Source of the DNA: an uncultured Blautia sp.
GTDB lineage: Bacteria; Bacillota; Clostridia; Lachnospirales; Lachnospiraceae
Length of the DNA stretch: 46,753 nt
Assembly: GCA_958367245.1 (NCBI GenBank)
Contig: CATXEA010000025.1
Coordinates: 1 to 46,753, forward strand
Direction of reading: 5' to 3'
Shown: positions 1 to 8,496 of the stretch, piece after piece
Layout: the number at the start of each line of letters is the position of its first letter
How positions within the stretch are numbered: position 1 is the first letter of the stretch
The notes under the pieces: generated by a model
What the model saw: the letters and a program-made list of their open reading frames with translations, nothing else
What the model was told of the DNA's origin: nothing
Databases searched by the model: none
Made by a program: the position numbers and the translations under genes

Positions 1-41
1 AATATCCATCAAGGGATTTCATTCCCCAGATGGATATTTTT
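1..41 (+). terminator. Rho-independent terminator at the left edge
   Basis: Perfect 10-bp inverted repeat (1-10 with 29-38) closing an 18-nt loop, followed by a short T run on the plus strand. It probably ends a gene lying left of the window. The left arm starts at base 1, so the stem may be longer. Confidence 0.5.
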
Positions 42-74
42 ATGCGGTTGCCCTGTCCTTTCCAACCGTCACCC

Positions 75-103
75 TTGTAAAATCATTGTTTTTAGCGTAT
101 AAT
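75..103 (+). promoter_or_regulatory. Sigma-A type promoter of the alpha/beta hydrolase gene
   Basis: TTGTAA (75-80) and TATAAT (98-103) are separated by 17 bp, which matches the vegetative consensus. The hydrolase ATG at 174 lies about 65 nt after the expected transcription start. Confidence 0.6.
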
Positions 104-173
104 AAATATACTAAATAATTGCCTTTTCTCATATTTATTGGCTGGCAATTACTATTATAAAAGGAGGTTTTCT

Positions 174-1127
174 ATGAAAAAACAGAAGCACAAATTACTC
201 ACATTCACAGCTATATTCGCCTCAGCAACTGTTATCGTTCATTTTATGAATAAAGTAGTCTCCGCAACTGCCCAACTCAAGGAAATGCTTGATACTTCCA
301 GCAGAAATTATTTCCACTGGCGCTTCGGTGATATTTATTATACAAAAAAAGGAAAAGGTTCTCCTCTCCTTTTAATCCACGACGCCCTTCCGGGAGCTTC
401 CGGTTATGAATGGTCACATATCGAAAAAGAATTAGCTACAGAACATACTGTTTACACTATCGACCTCCTTGGCTGCGGCCGTTCAGAAAAATCCGGAATC
501 ACATATACAAATTTTGTATATGTTCAGATGATCTGCGATTTTATTAAAAAAGTCATCGGTGAAAAAACAGATGTAATTGCAAGTGGTTTTTCCAGTTCTT
601 TTGTTACTATGGCATGCCACAACGAAAAGGAACTTTTTAACAAAATTATGTTGGTCAATCCGCCAAGCTTAAGTAAACTGAACCAGATGCCAACCAAGAG
701 AAACAAATTGATGAAATATTTTCTGGAAATCCCAATTTTTGGTACTCTTGTTTACCACATGGTCGTTTCCCGTGAAAGTGTCAATAACCTTTTTATCGAA
801 AAAATGTGTTATAACCCTTTCCATGTAAATGAAAATGTCACAGACGCTTATTACGAAGCGGCTCATAAAGGTGGTTCATATGCAAAATACTTCTATGCCA
901 GCATCGTTTGCAAATACATGAACATCAGCATCAGCCATGCTCTGAAATCTCTGGACAACTGCATTTATATCGTTCACGGAATAGCCGAACCAAATGAAGC
1001 GGCAATTGTCGAAGAATACCAGAAATTAAATCCGGCAATCGAAACTGCCGTTATAAAAGAATCTAAGCATCTTCCTCACATTGAGAATCCGGAAGATTTC
1101 CTAGAACAGGTGGGCATTTTCTTCTGA
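174..1127 (+). CDS. Alpha/beta hydrolase with N-terminal membrane anchor
   Basis: 317-aa alpha/beta-hydrolase fold protein. The start is ATG 174, because AAGGAGG sits 7 nt upstream; an in-frame TTG at 138 has no such site. Residues 8-25 are hydrophobic and probably an uncleaved anchor. Strand-turn motifs are visible: LLLIHD (65-70) for the oxyanion region, and DLLGCGRS (97-104). The nucleophile elbow is G138-F-S140-S-S142, so the usual second Gly (GxSxG) is Ser. The C-terminal SKHLPHIENP (297-306) supplies the catalytic His. The usual acid Asp position reads GIAEPNE, so the acid may be Glu. Its substrate cannot be told from sequence. It is a single-gene unit with its own promoter and terminator, transcribed head-on to replication from oriC. 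Confidence 0.8.
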   Translation: MKKQKHKLLTFTAIFASATVIVHFMNKVVSATAQLKEMLDTSSRNYFHWRFGDIYYTKKGKGSPLLLIHDALPGASGYEWSHIEKELATEHTVYTIDLLGCGRSEKSGITYTNFVYVQMICDFIKKVIGEKTDVIASGFSSSFVTMACHNEKELFNKIMLVNPPSLSKLNQMPTKRNKLMKYFLEIPIFGTLVYHMVVSRESVNNLFIEKMCYNPFHVNENVTDAYYEAAHKGGSYAKYFYASIVCKYMNISISHALKSLDNCIYIVHGIAEPNEAAIVEEYQKLNPAIETAVIKESKHLPHIENPEDFLEQVGIFF

Positions 1128-1204
1128 CAGTAGATGTTTTCATCAAATATGTTATATTATTAAAGATTTCGCCAACACAATTATCCAAAAAATATCAACT
1201 TCCT

Positions 1205-1250
1205 AAATCACGAAATTTTCCACCAAGGAAGGTTTCGTGATTTTTTTATT
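1205..1250 (+). terminator. Terminator of the hydrolase gene
   Basis: 11-bp perfect stem (1205-1215 with 1233-1243), a 17-nt loop, and a T-rich tail through 1250. The A-rich left arm may also let it act on the minus strand. Confidence 0.75.
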
Positions 1251-1781
1251 TTCTCTGTTTTATGCCTATGATTTTATATAACATTATTGATGTTTTATTT
1301 TAATCGTCCAGGATTTCATCGTATTTATACAAACATTTTCACATACAACCCAACCAGCGCGGAACGGAGATGCACAGCGATTCTAAGAAGAATGTGTCAG
1401 CTAACGTTGACCAGAATCGTGTTCCAAGTCTCACGTGTGTTCGACTTGAATTATCAGGTAAAACCTCAACCCACCTTTTCACTCCCCAATTTTCTTCTAT
1501 TCTATACATTTGGATTCAATGATACACAAACACACCTATGCACTTTTTGCCTCCTTATCCGTATTCCCTTTTTTCATCATTGCAATCCCGCTGCTGCATT
1601 ATTCCCTATCCGGCTTCGTTTTAGATATTTTATTTATTATACATCATCCCCTTCGATATCTGTTACTATTCATATCTCCAAATCCAAGCTCGTACAGCTT
1701 ATTATAAGAATTTTAGTATTTAATCATTTTTGTATGTATAAAGCTTGTTTTTTATAAAAAAGTATAACAATTTACGCATAT

Positions 1782-1846
1782 AAAAAAGTGCATTTCTGCA
1801 ATCCTCACCGGAGGCGTTTATCTCAGTCAGAGATTGAGCTCGCACC
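1782..1846 (-). ncRNA. Possible structured, terminated RNA or short-gene 3-prime end
   Basis: Read on the minus strand, a 4-bp closing helix (1842-1845 with 1788-1791) encloses hairpins ATCTC/GAGAT (1820-1834), CCTC/GAGG (1803-1814) and TGCA-GAAA-TGCA (1789-1800), followed by six T. A TATAAT lies upstream on the same strand (about 1925-1930), and an AAGGAGAAGG stretch lies between them. A 63-codon frame starting with TTG at 1911 spans the same interval. It could be a small RNA, a terminator of a small gene, or decay. No family was recognised. Confidence 0.25.
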
Positions 1847-2148
1847 GAAACTAATTTATTATCACTCACTACTTCCCAATCCAAGACCTTCTCCTTCACC
1901 CAAAAAATCAAAAATATCCTATTATTATATCATAAATAACTTTAGTGAATCCCTCATTAAGCGCCCCACGTAGAGCAGATCACAATCAGTTACTATTCCC
2001 CGCAGCATTATCATAAAGAAATTTCTTTTACGTATCTCAGCAACTTGAAAAGTCTCAGATTATGTGATAAATTCTACCCAAGTACACTCTGGCATTTTTT
2101 ACTACAGCGCTAAGCAACATTTTTATCTGCCGGAAGTTTCGCTCCCAC

Positions 2149-2168
2149 CTAGTGCAACGAATACTAAT
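2149..2168 (+). repeat. Isolated copy of a MITE terminal sequence
   Basis: The 15 bases from 2149 (CTAGTGCAACGAATA) are identical to the reverse complement of the right end of the palindromic element at 4228-4392. The matching remainder of that element is not present next to it. Confidence 0.5.
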
Positions 2169-2239
2169 CTATTATAACTCACCGCTTCAAAAGCGGAATC
2201 CCTATCCATTTAAGACAACGCTCCAAAGGGGGAATGTAA

Positions 2240-2863
2240 ATGAACCAAAACAGCCGTTTACTCCAGTGGGGTATCGAATTACAAAGTCTTGCCCAGGCAG
2301 GACTTACATACGGAAAAGATGTCTTTGATAAAGAACGATACGAACGAATACGAGAAATATCAGCAGAAATTTTATCCGAACTGTCAGATACCCCCATCGA
2401 AAAAGTTAAAAATTTATTTTGTAACGAAACAGGATACCAGACTCCCAAGATAGATACCCGAGCAGCTATTTTTCATTGTGGAAAAATTCTTCTTGTTCGT
2501 GAAAGTAATGGAAAATGGTCTCTTCCGGGAGGCTGGTGCGATGTCAATCTATCAGTTGGAGAAAACACAGTTAAAGAAGTAAAAGAAGAAGCCGGGTTAA
2601 ATGCAATTGCAGAACGCATCATCGCGGTACAGGACAGAGATCGGCACAATCTCCCGAAGTATGCTTATCGAATATGTAAAATATTTGTTTTATGTTCCGT
2701 AACAGGTGGTTCTTTTGCAGAAAATCCAGAGACAACAGAGTTTGATTATTTTGCTCAGACCAACTTACCAGAGCTGGCTCTCGAAAAAAATACCAAAGAA
2801 CAGATTTCTATGTGTTTTGATGCTTACCAAAAAGGAGAACAATGGACAGTTCTCTTCGATTAA
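2240..2863 (+). CDS. Nudix hydrolase with family-specific N-terminal domain
   Basis: 207-aa protein. Residues 3-60 are a helical domain of the kind found in front of a subset of Nudix enzymes (Nudix_hydro_N), and residues 70-190 are the Nudix fold. The Nudix box spans 97-120: LPGGW, then a segment in which DVNLS replaces the usual acidic position, then VKEVKEEAGL with the metal-binding Glu residues. This variant box is typical of ADP-ribose pyrophosphatase-like relatives, which hydrolyse nucleoside diphosphates linked to another group. The exact substrate is unknown. ATG 2240 is preceded by AAGGGGGAATGTAA, a good binding site. No operon partner is seen. Confidence 0.85.
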   Translation: MNQNSRLLQWGIELQSLAQAGLTYGKDVFDKERYERIREISAEILSELSDTPIEKVKNLFCNETGYQTPKIDTRAAIFHCGKILLVRESNGKWSLPGGWCDVNLSVGENTVKEVKEEAGLNAIAERIIAVQDRDRHNLPKYAYRICKIFVLCSVTGGSFAENPETTEFDYFAQTNLPELALEKNTKEQISMCFDAYQKGEQWTVLFD

Positions 2864-2985
2864 CGGTACAAAATCACGAAACAGCACAGGTTAAACATCA
2901 GCAAATAGACTCTCTCCGGCTAATGCCAATTTTCATCTCACTGCGTTTGGAAGCAGAAGCTACTTTCAGTATTGTATTTGAGAAT

Positions 2986-3038
2986 ATAGCGCCAAGAACA
3001 GTTATAAGTATTGGTATCGCTTCGTCTCTTGGCGCTAT
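2986..3038. repeat. 12-bp inverted repeat between convergent genes
   Basis: Perfect arms 2986-2997 and 3027-3038 with a 29-nt loop lie between the Nudix gene (plus) and the CPBP gene (minus). It could stop transcription from both sides, but no long T run follows on either strand, so it is called only as a hairpin. Confidence 0.45.
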
Positions 3039-3092
3039 TTACAGTCTAAAAAACAAAGAAAACCCCAAAATCATGTATGAGTTTATATCTGA

Positions 3093-3902
3093 CTACACCT
3101 TGTCAGTTTGAGTTGTTTTATGAACAACACACAAGCCTGCAATAAATAAACCCGCAAAAAATATTACTAACCCCCAGAACATAATACCGGTAATGTCCGG
3201 TTTATTGTAAAGGATAAATTCCGGCAAATTCGCAACAGCATGGGCTATAATACACACCCACAAAGACTGAAACTTATAAAATATGTAGCCAAAAACTAAC
3301 GCCATTAGCATTGCACCAATTACCAGCACAACTCCACCAGCAGCGAAATGCATTAATCCAAACAAAACAGAACTCACTACAATAGCCGTCACTGCGTTTG
3401 TGTTTTTTTCAACTCTGGTATAAACAATCCCTCTAAACGCAATCTCCTCTGTAATAGGCGCTATTACCAATAAATTGGCTACCATCAATACACTTCCAAG
3501 CAACGGGATTTCTCCGTTATAAAAACCAACTGATTTTGATATCATCAGCGAGTTTTCCATAGATACATTATAAGTACATAACGTAAACAAAAACGAGAAT
3601 GAAAATGCTACTACCGATGCAAAAGCAACATTTTTAGCTTTAAATTTATTGAGTTTCCATTCCTGCTTCACTTGCTTTTTTTGCAATTTAAATACAAGAT
3701 ACAGAATTAACGCAGTCAGTATACCCGAAATAACTGTCATCCCCAAAATATTATTGTTTACGAACTCCACAATCAAAGTTTCATCATTAAGACCATTTGC
3801 TGCCCCCATTGCCATGAATACTATCGAACACAATGTTTGGAAAATCATTGTTAGTCCAAAATACAAAGCAAAATAAGCTATTGCTTTCCATATCCCTTTC
3901 AT
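3093..3902 (-). CDS. CPBP family intramembrane glutamic endopeptidase
   Basis: 269-aa integral membrane protein of the CPBP/Abi (PF02517) family with about seven or eight hydrophobic segments. The three conserved motifs are present: EE152-153 followed by R157 (EExxxR), FGLMH with H185, and H221 in HAVAN. The family includes the CAAX prenyl protease Rce1 and bacteriocin-immunity or processing proteases. Nothing nearby encodes a bacteriocin, so the substrate is open. The ATG at 3902 follows GGAGGGATTGATAAT. The gene is monocistronic, with the remnant at 3957-4227 just upstream on the same strand. Confidence 0.85.
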   Translation of the reverse strand: MKGIWKAIAYFALYFGLTMIFQTLCSIVFMAMGAANGLNDETLIVEFVNNNILGMTVISGILTALILYLVFKLQKKQVKQEWKLNKFKAKNVAFASVVAFSFSFLFTLCTYNVSMENSLMISKSVGFYNGEIPLLGSVLMVANLLVIAPITEEIAFRGIVYTRVEKNTNAVTAIVVSSVLFGLMHFAAGGVVLVIGAMLMALVFGYIFYKFQSLWVCIIAHAVANLPEFILYNKPDITGIMFWGLVIFFAGLFIAGLCVVHKTTQTDKV

Positions 3903-3956
3903 ATTATCAATCCCTCCGTCTCCAAAATCTATAAATCAATATTCTGGAACACTATT

Positions 3957-4227
3957 TTAAGCAAAACAACTGTTCAAATTTTCCACTAATCTCGCAGCTT
4001 TTGAGAGCTTCTGCTTTATTTCCATACTCGAACCATTGCATTTGTATCTACCGTCATGTTTGGCAAATCCCACAATAATCCTTTTTTCATGCCTAATATA
4101 AATAGAGCATATCATTCTCCATGATAAATTCAATCTTTTTTGTTTTGCTTTGTACTTTACCCTGTCGCTTGCCCCCTATTTCTAAGATATATTTTCTATA
4201 TGACAGTTTTTCATTATCACAAATAAC
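3957..4227 (-). pseudogene. Probable frameshifted gene remnant next to the MITE
   Basis: Two minus-strand frames read as plausible protein back to back. One enters from the MITE edge (4227) and stops at TAG 4093-4095, with residues such as YRKYILEIGG and KRQGKVQSK. The other is open from about 4160 (first ATG 4115) to TAA 3957, with RHEKRIIVGFAKHDGRY and ending in NLNSCFA. A single indel between about 4095 and 4160 would join them. No good ribosome binding site precedes the internal ATG. I do not recognise the family. It may instead be chance open sequence. Confidence 0.3.
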
Positions 4228-4392
4228 CTAGCACAACGAATATAAATTAACTGCCATATTTACTTGCCTGATTGTTCGATTACATCGTTGTCGTCAATCG
4301 CCGTAGCCACCGCTACGCCTCATTCCTTCGCCTTGTACTCGAAACAATCATTCTTCGTCAATATAGCAGAAACTTATTATTCGTTGCACTAG
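4228..4392. mobile_element. 165-bp palindromic MITE-like element
   Basis: The ends are inverted (CTAG-C-ACAACGAATA at 4228 and TATTCGTTGCACTAG at 4378-4392). Complementarity continues with few mismatches through about 55 nt of each half, and the centre (4302-4317) is the perfect hairpin CGTAGC/GCTACG. The whole unit could fold into one long hairpin. It has no coding capacity. This fits a non-autonomous, hairpin-forming repeat (MITE or REP-like). Isolated terminal sequences occur at 2149 and 24194. Confidence 0.7.
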
Positions 4393-4415
4393 CAAATCAA
4401 AGTCCATGATATAGT

Positions 4416-4451
4416 TTGCCCCAAGCTCCCTTATCAGGAAGCTTGGGGCAA
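4416..4451 (-). terminator. Strong hairpin ending the ABC operon
   Basis: 15-nt arms (4416-4430 and 4437-4451) with one mismatch and a 6-nt loop, GC-rich (GCCCCAAGCT/AGCTTGGGGC). It lies 42 nt beyond the stop of the DUF4340 gene. There is no T run after it on either strand, so it may work as a weak terminator or as a 3-prime stabilising hairpin. Confidence 0.55.
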
Positions 4452-4492
4452 GATAATCTTATATAGGATATTTTTCAGGATGAAACTTCTTT

Positions 4493-6127
4493 TTATTCTT
4501 CAGTCATCCCGAGCAAGGTTTCACAGGCTTCAAACATGGACTTTATTGTCATTTTATTTACCAAGTATGTTTTCTGTTCTACCTGAACCGCATAATAATT
4601 TGTGTCATACACATAGTATTCCACTTCGCTTTCACCATCAGCCGTTACATATGTGATGATCATTTCCGGATTCCCTTCACTTTCAAGCTTTTCTGTAAGC
4701 CTGCGTTCCGCAGTCATATTGTTCAGTTTGTTGTAGAAGGTTGTGAAGTTTGTTTCTTCTGTTTCATTTCCATCCAGCAAGTAGGTAACTTCTTCTTCTG
4801 TTTCACCATCCTCATTTTCTGATGTTTCACGTGAAACATCCACCTCATGTTTCTCATTTTTATATTCAATGCCGACTTTTTCCAAATCTGCCATAGCGAC
4901 ACTTTTTACTGCCATATCCCAGAAGTCTTCTTCTGTCTTATCAAGATAGGATGACAGAGTGTCTGAGGATAATGTATAAATCTGATTACTATCGTTAACA
5001 CAGACGTATCTATCTCCGTCTTCCGTCTCGTTCCCCACTGCTATTTTAAGGTGTTTTTCTATCATCTCCGGCTCTTCTGTTTCATTCTGGGAAGATTCTT
5101 CTGCCTCCATTATTTCTTCATCTTCAGCCGTACTTCCCTCTGTTTCTTCATCTACAGCTTCCTCTTCCGCTTCCGGCGTCTCCTCCGAAGAATCCGATTC
5201 CATAGTTTCTGTTTTTGAATCGTCGTTTTCTGCAGTTTCATCCGCAATTTCTTCTGTTGTCTCCTCAGGCGCTTCTTCCAGATAATCAACCTCAATCAGA
5301 GCATATGGTTTATCCAGTCCGTATTCGCTCAAATCCTTACAGTCATAATCCACGAAGCTGTCATACGCCATGCCTCCAAATGGCGCCGCAAGAGAGCTGG
5401 CTTTGGCTGAATCTGCCTTTTCGTCTTCTCCCAGATACCAGAACCCTGTATCCTCTGCTTTTTCCAGTGTATAGGATGAATCCTCTGCTCCGGTTACTGT
5501 TATTTTTTGAATTTCCGATGTATCCGCAATTGCCGGAAAATCTTCTCCCTCTGCATATTCATAAAGAGACTTTGAAAAAGGCTCTATAACGCCGGAATCC
5601 ACCAAATAAACGGTATTTCTGTCTTCCCCCTTACTCACATAATACTGATTGGAAGACTCGTTCAAATCGCCAATTCTAAGCGTTGTTTCACTTTCTTCTG
5701 ATTCCTCTGAATCGCCTTCTGTTTCGGAATCCTCCACCGTAATTTTAATCGTATTCGACGGTTCGTCAAGTCCATACTGTTCGAGATTTTCCGCGTCTTC
5801 CAGAACTCTGTCGCTTTCAATATCTGTCAGAAACGACACTGCTTCATCCAGAGTTGTCTGATTCACAGGAAACGCTTCTTCATCTTTCTTTTTCCAGATA
5901 TCATCTTTCTTTTCAAATGTAACCTCATTTTTATCAATCATAAAGCTGACCTCTTTTATATCGCCAGCCAACGCTTCAAACACTGTTTCTTCAGAATTCT
6001 CTTTCTCACTATTTTGTGCCTCCTGCTCTTCCTGACGGCTTACGTAGGTTTTTACCCCTACGTAAGCGCCGCAGCACACAACAAGAGCAGCTACAGCAAG
6101 AATCAATTTTACTGTTTTATTTTTCAT
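4493..6127 (-). CDS. DUF4340 protein, membrane-anchored partner of a Gld-like ABC system
   Basis: 544-aa protein with one N-terminal membrane segment (7-27); the rest probably lies outside the cytoplasm. It carries repeated DUF4340 units, seen in the paired motifs EQYGLDEP (116-123) and SEYGLDKP (267-274) followed by beta-rich sequence. An acidic, Glu/Thr/Ser-rich insert fills about 283-357. The ATG directly abuts the TAA of the preceding GldG-like gene (TAAATG), and an AGGAG lies upstream, so translation is probably coupled. It is the last gene of the four-gene ABC cluster. Family members accompany GldG-like proteins, but their biochemical role is unknown. A long hairpin follows the stop. 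Confidence 0.8.
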   Translation of the reverse strand: MKNKTVKLILAVAALVVCCGAYVGVKTYVSRQEEQEAQNSEKENSEETVFEALAGDIKEVSFMIDKNEVTFEKKDDIWKKKDEEAFPVNQTTLDEAVSFLTDIESDRVLEDAENLEQYGLDEPSNTIKITVEDSETEGDSEESEESETTLRIGDLNESSNQYYVSKGEDRNTVYLVDSGVIEPFSKSLYEYAEGEDFPAIADTSEIQKITVTGAEDSSYTLEKAEDTGFWYLGEDEKADSAKASSLAAPFGGMAYDSFVDYDCKDLSEYGLDKPYALIEVDYLEEAPEETTEEIADETAENDDSKTETMESDSSEETPEAEEEAVDEETEGSTAEDEEIMEAEESSQNETEEPEMIEKHLKIAVGNETEDGDRYVCVNDSNQIYTLSSDTLSSYLDKTEEDFWDMAVKSVAMADLEKVGIEYKNEKHEVDVSRETSENEDGETEEEVTYLLDGNETEETNFTTFYNKLNNMTAERRLTEKLESEGNPEMIITYVTADGESEVEYYVYDTNYYAVQVEQKTYLVNKMTIKSMFEACETLLGMTEE

Positions 6128-7615
6128 TTAAGCTCTTCTCCTCTTATACCAGACTGCAAATCCCATAACAAGGAAGAATCCGGGAATCAGACCCATCACA
6201 CATATTTTCCAGAAACTTGCATCATAGGCAGATATTGTCAGGCTTGATACCTGCAAACTCTTAGACGGTATAGATACAGTTGCTGTTTCCTCTGTATCCA
6301 CCATCCATTTAAGAGATTCCATTACAAGCTTTTCATTTCCTCCTGATACCATCTGATTTACCTGACTGTCAATAAGGGATGATGCAGAATAATATACCAG
6401 CTTCGTCTCTTTATCATCTATATTTTCCGTAACACTCACACCCACGTCAAACGGTCCATCTGCATCTCCATCCTCTTTATCAAGAGAGCCGCTGCTTAAG
6501 TTCGTCTTGGAAAATGCCTGTTCCGAAGTAGAAAGAAGGCTGTTTACCGTAACAGTATTTCTCACATCATCAGACTTGACAATTCCCTGTGCAAACGGCG
6601 CAAGAACCATATAACCGCCAGAAGCCATATCAGATACTGCTTCTGTATTTCCTATATCCGGCAAAATATAATAGGGCATCTGCATTGCATAATGTTGAGA
6701 ATCACCTTCAAATACAATTCCATCGGTTCTTTCCAACCCATAATTCGCAAGAATTTCATCGAAATTCTTCATATCCGCCTCTGTGTAATCAGAGAATATC
6801 ATTGTTTTTCCGCCGTTTTCCAAATATTTTAAAATAGCGTCTTTCTCATCAGAAGAGATATCTGTTGAAGGAGCTCCTATAAAAAGGCAATCTGCATCTT
6901 CCGGAATTTCCCCTTCAGACACAAGGTTGAGACTTTTTATTTCCATATTGGCTTTCTCAATTCCCTCTTTAAGCGTTGAACCGATTTCTTTTTCCCCATG
7001 TCCTGTCAGTGTATATAAAACCGGAAGATTTTCACTTGTTACATAACCAATCGCGCTTGTAATCTGTCCTTCTCCGTCAAACCCTGTTGTCTGATAGCTA
7101 TATGTCTGATAATCTATATCGCTTTCATACATATTGTTGTAATCCACAACTTTGCTTCTTTCTCCGCAGGTGATAATCAAACTGTTTGCGCTCAAATTAT
7201 CGCCTGTATATTCTGATACAAATTTCGGATTTACAACAGGATCCTTCTGCTCTACCTTTATATGCTCTGACTCATCTTCATACTTTTTCAGAAGATTTGT
7301 TATCACTTCATCCTCTGCCCCACTCTGGGCTATCTGATATATCGTCACATCTTTTTCCAATTCTGCCAGCATCTCTTTCGTTTCGTCCCCAATACTGTAC
7401 AACTTTTGACCGCTGACATCCAGTTCTGTATATTTTGACGGCAATTCTCCCACAATCATATTTATAACAATAACAACAGCAACAAATAAAACCGTCATTG
7501 TCACACTGTATGAACCGTTCTTTATATGCTTTTTACTAAAATTCAAAAACACATCTTTAAAATTAATTTTGTTATGTTTTTTCTTCTTGTCATTTTTCTT
7601 TATCTTGTTTTTCAA
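6128..7615 (-). CDS. GldG-like ABC transporter auxiliary protein
   Basis: 495-aa protein of the ABC_transp_aux/GldG family (PF09822). A Lys-rich cytoplasmic N terminus precedes a transmembrane segment (about 37-56). A large extracytoplasmic domain follows, and a second membrane helix lies near the C terminus, ending in KRRRA. The chosen start is TTG 7615, because GGAGGGG lies 6 nt before it and this leaves a 17-nt gap after the permease stop. An ATG at 7642 overlaps the permease and has a poorer site. In Bacteroidetes GldG works with GldA and GldF in gliding, but Firmicutes homologues have no assigned function. The gene sits between the permease and the DUF4340 gene, as is usual for this module. 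Confidence 0.8.
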   Translation of the reverse strand: MKNKIKKNDKKKKHNKINFKDVFLNFSKKHIKNGSYSVTMTVLFVAVVIVINMIVGELPSKYTELDVSGQKLYSIGDETKEMLAELEKDVTIYQIAQSGAEDEVITNLLKKYEDESEHIKVEQKDPVVNPKFVSEYTGDNLSANSLIITCGERSKVVDYNNMYESDIDYQTYSYQTTGFDGEGQITSAIGYVTSENLPVLYTLTGHGEKEIGSTLKEGIEKANMEIKSLNLVSEGEIPEDADCLFIGAPSTDISSDEKDAILKYLENGGKTMIFSDYTEADMKNFDEILANYGLERTDGIVFEGDSQHYAMQMPYYILPDIGNTEAVSDMASGGYMVLAPFAQGIVKSDDVRNTVTVNSLLSTSEQAFSKTNLSSGSLDKEDGDADGPFDVGVSVTENIDDKETKLVYYSASSLIDSQVNQMVSGGNEKLVMESLKWMVDTEETATVSIPSKSLQVSSLTISAYDASFWKICVMGLIPGFFLVMGFAVWYKRRRA

Positions 7616-7632
7616 TGTAATCCCCTCCCTTC

Positions 7633-8496
7633 TCAATTCCATCTTCTCTTCAGAATTGTCTGTATTGTAAGGAACATACAAACAGCAATCACCGACAGGA
7701 AATAAACAACTCCTTTTATGTCAAAAATACTATTCGCAAAATTCTCAAAATGTCCGCTAAGATTAAATACATTTAAAACTTTTTGTATTCCTCCTGCAAA
7801 CAAATCCGAATTTATAACATACATGATAATCAGAGTTCCTTCTCCTACAATTCCAACAATCAATGTAATAAGCACATTTTTTATCATTGTATAGACGATA
7901 ATTGTAGCTGCCAGAATCAGAAATCCAAAGGCAACACAGGTTGACATGGATGTCTGTGAAAAGAAAGAGGAAATTCCGTTCATTACATAAAAAGCAAACA
8001 GCAACACAAACGTCAGTACAGCCGCTATAATCTGACTCTCCGTGAGCGCCGACATAAAGACACCAATAGCCAGATTTGCACAGCCAAGAAGAAAGAATCC
8101 AAGGATTGCCGTATATGTTTCGCCATAAGATATTGTTCCAAATTTAGACATAATCAGAGGGTAAGTACACATAATTGCCATAGGAACAGCAAAAACAGTC
8201 ACCAGCGCCAGATATTTTCCCATAACAATTCCGCTTACAGAGACCGGAGACGTCAAAAGAAGCTGGTCTGTTTTCTGTTTTCTCTCTTCCGCCAGCACAC
8301 GCATCGTCAGAATCGGAACTCCAATTAAAAACACAAAGGTGACTGCATTCAAAGTATATTCAAATTTCGGATATGCCGCTGTAAGCTGATATGCCGAAAA
8401 ATATACTCCTGTAAGTATAAGGATAAAAAATATAAATAAATACCCTATCATAGAGGTAAGATAACTCCTCAGCTCTCTTTTATAAATTGCTGTCAT
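7633..8496 (-). CDS. ABC-2 type permease (GldF-like)
   Basis: 287-aa integral membrane protein with six predicted hydrophobic segments and the ABC2_membrane layout: an N-terminal YKRELRSYL amphipathic stretch, and MRVLAEERKQKTDQLLLTSP (the conserved cytoplasmic loop that contacts the ATPase) at about 82-101. The ATG at 8496 follows AGGAGGAAGAAGAGA and overlaps the end of the ATPase gene by 17 nt, indicating coupled translation. With the ATPase it forms the membrane channel of the transporter. The substrate is unknown. Confidence 0.85.
   Translation of the reverse strand: MTAIYKRELRSYLTSMIGYLFIFFILILTGVYFSAYQLTAAYPKFEYTLNAVTFVFLIGVPILTMRVLAEERKQKTDQLLLTSPVSVSGIVMGKYLALVTVFAVPMAIMCTYPLIMSKFGTISYGETYTAILGFFLLGCANLAIGVFMSALTESQIIAAVLTFVLLFAFYVMNGISSFFSQTSMSTCVAFGFLILAATIIVYTMIKNVLITLIVGIVGEGTLIIMYVINSDLFAGGIQKVLNVFNLSGHFENFANSIFDIKGVVYFLSVIAVCMFLTIQTILKRRWN

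Larger units (their letters stand above)
1251..2239. other. AT-rich stretch without a convincing gene
   Basis: About 1 kb between the hydrolase and the Nudix gene. Open frames here (up to 156 codons, starting at 1287 plus) lack ribosome binding sites and recognisable domains. A short, less AT-rich island at about 1355-1460 reads as a coding-like frame from 1370 to 1522 plus (50 codons), which could be a decayed gene fragment. Other items are the minus-strand hairpin cluster at 1782-1846, a MITE-end-like sequence at 2149, and a 6-bp hairpin at 2182-2196 (CCGCTT/AAGCGG) just upstream of the Nudix start. Confidence 0.5.

Noticed and set aside
1287..1757. 156-codon open frame in the left intergenic region
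   Set aside because: No ribosome binding site, no recognisable domain, composition follows the AT-rich DNA; most likely a chance frame.
2182..2196. CCGCTT/AAGCGG hairpin before the Nudix gene as a terminator
   Set aside because: No T run on either strand and only six base pairs.
2842..3111. 89-codon frame overlapping the end of the Nudix gene
   Set aside because: It has an AAGGAG before it, but it overlaps the Nudix frame and contains the 12-bp inverted repeat; no family resemblance.
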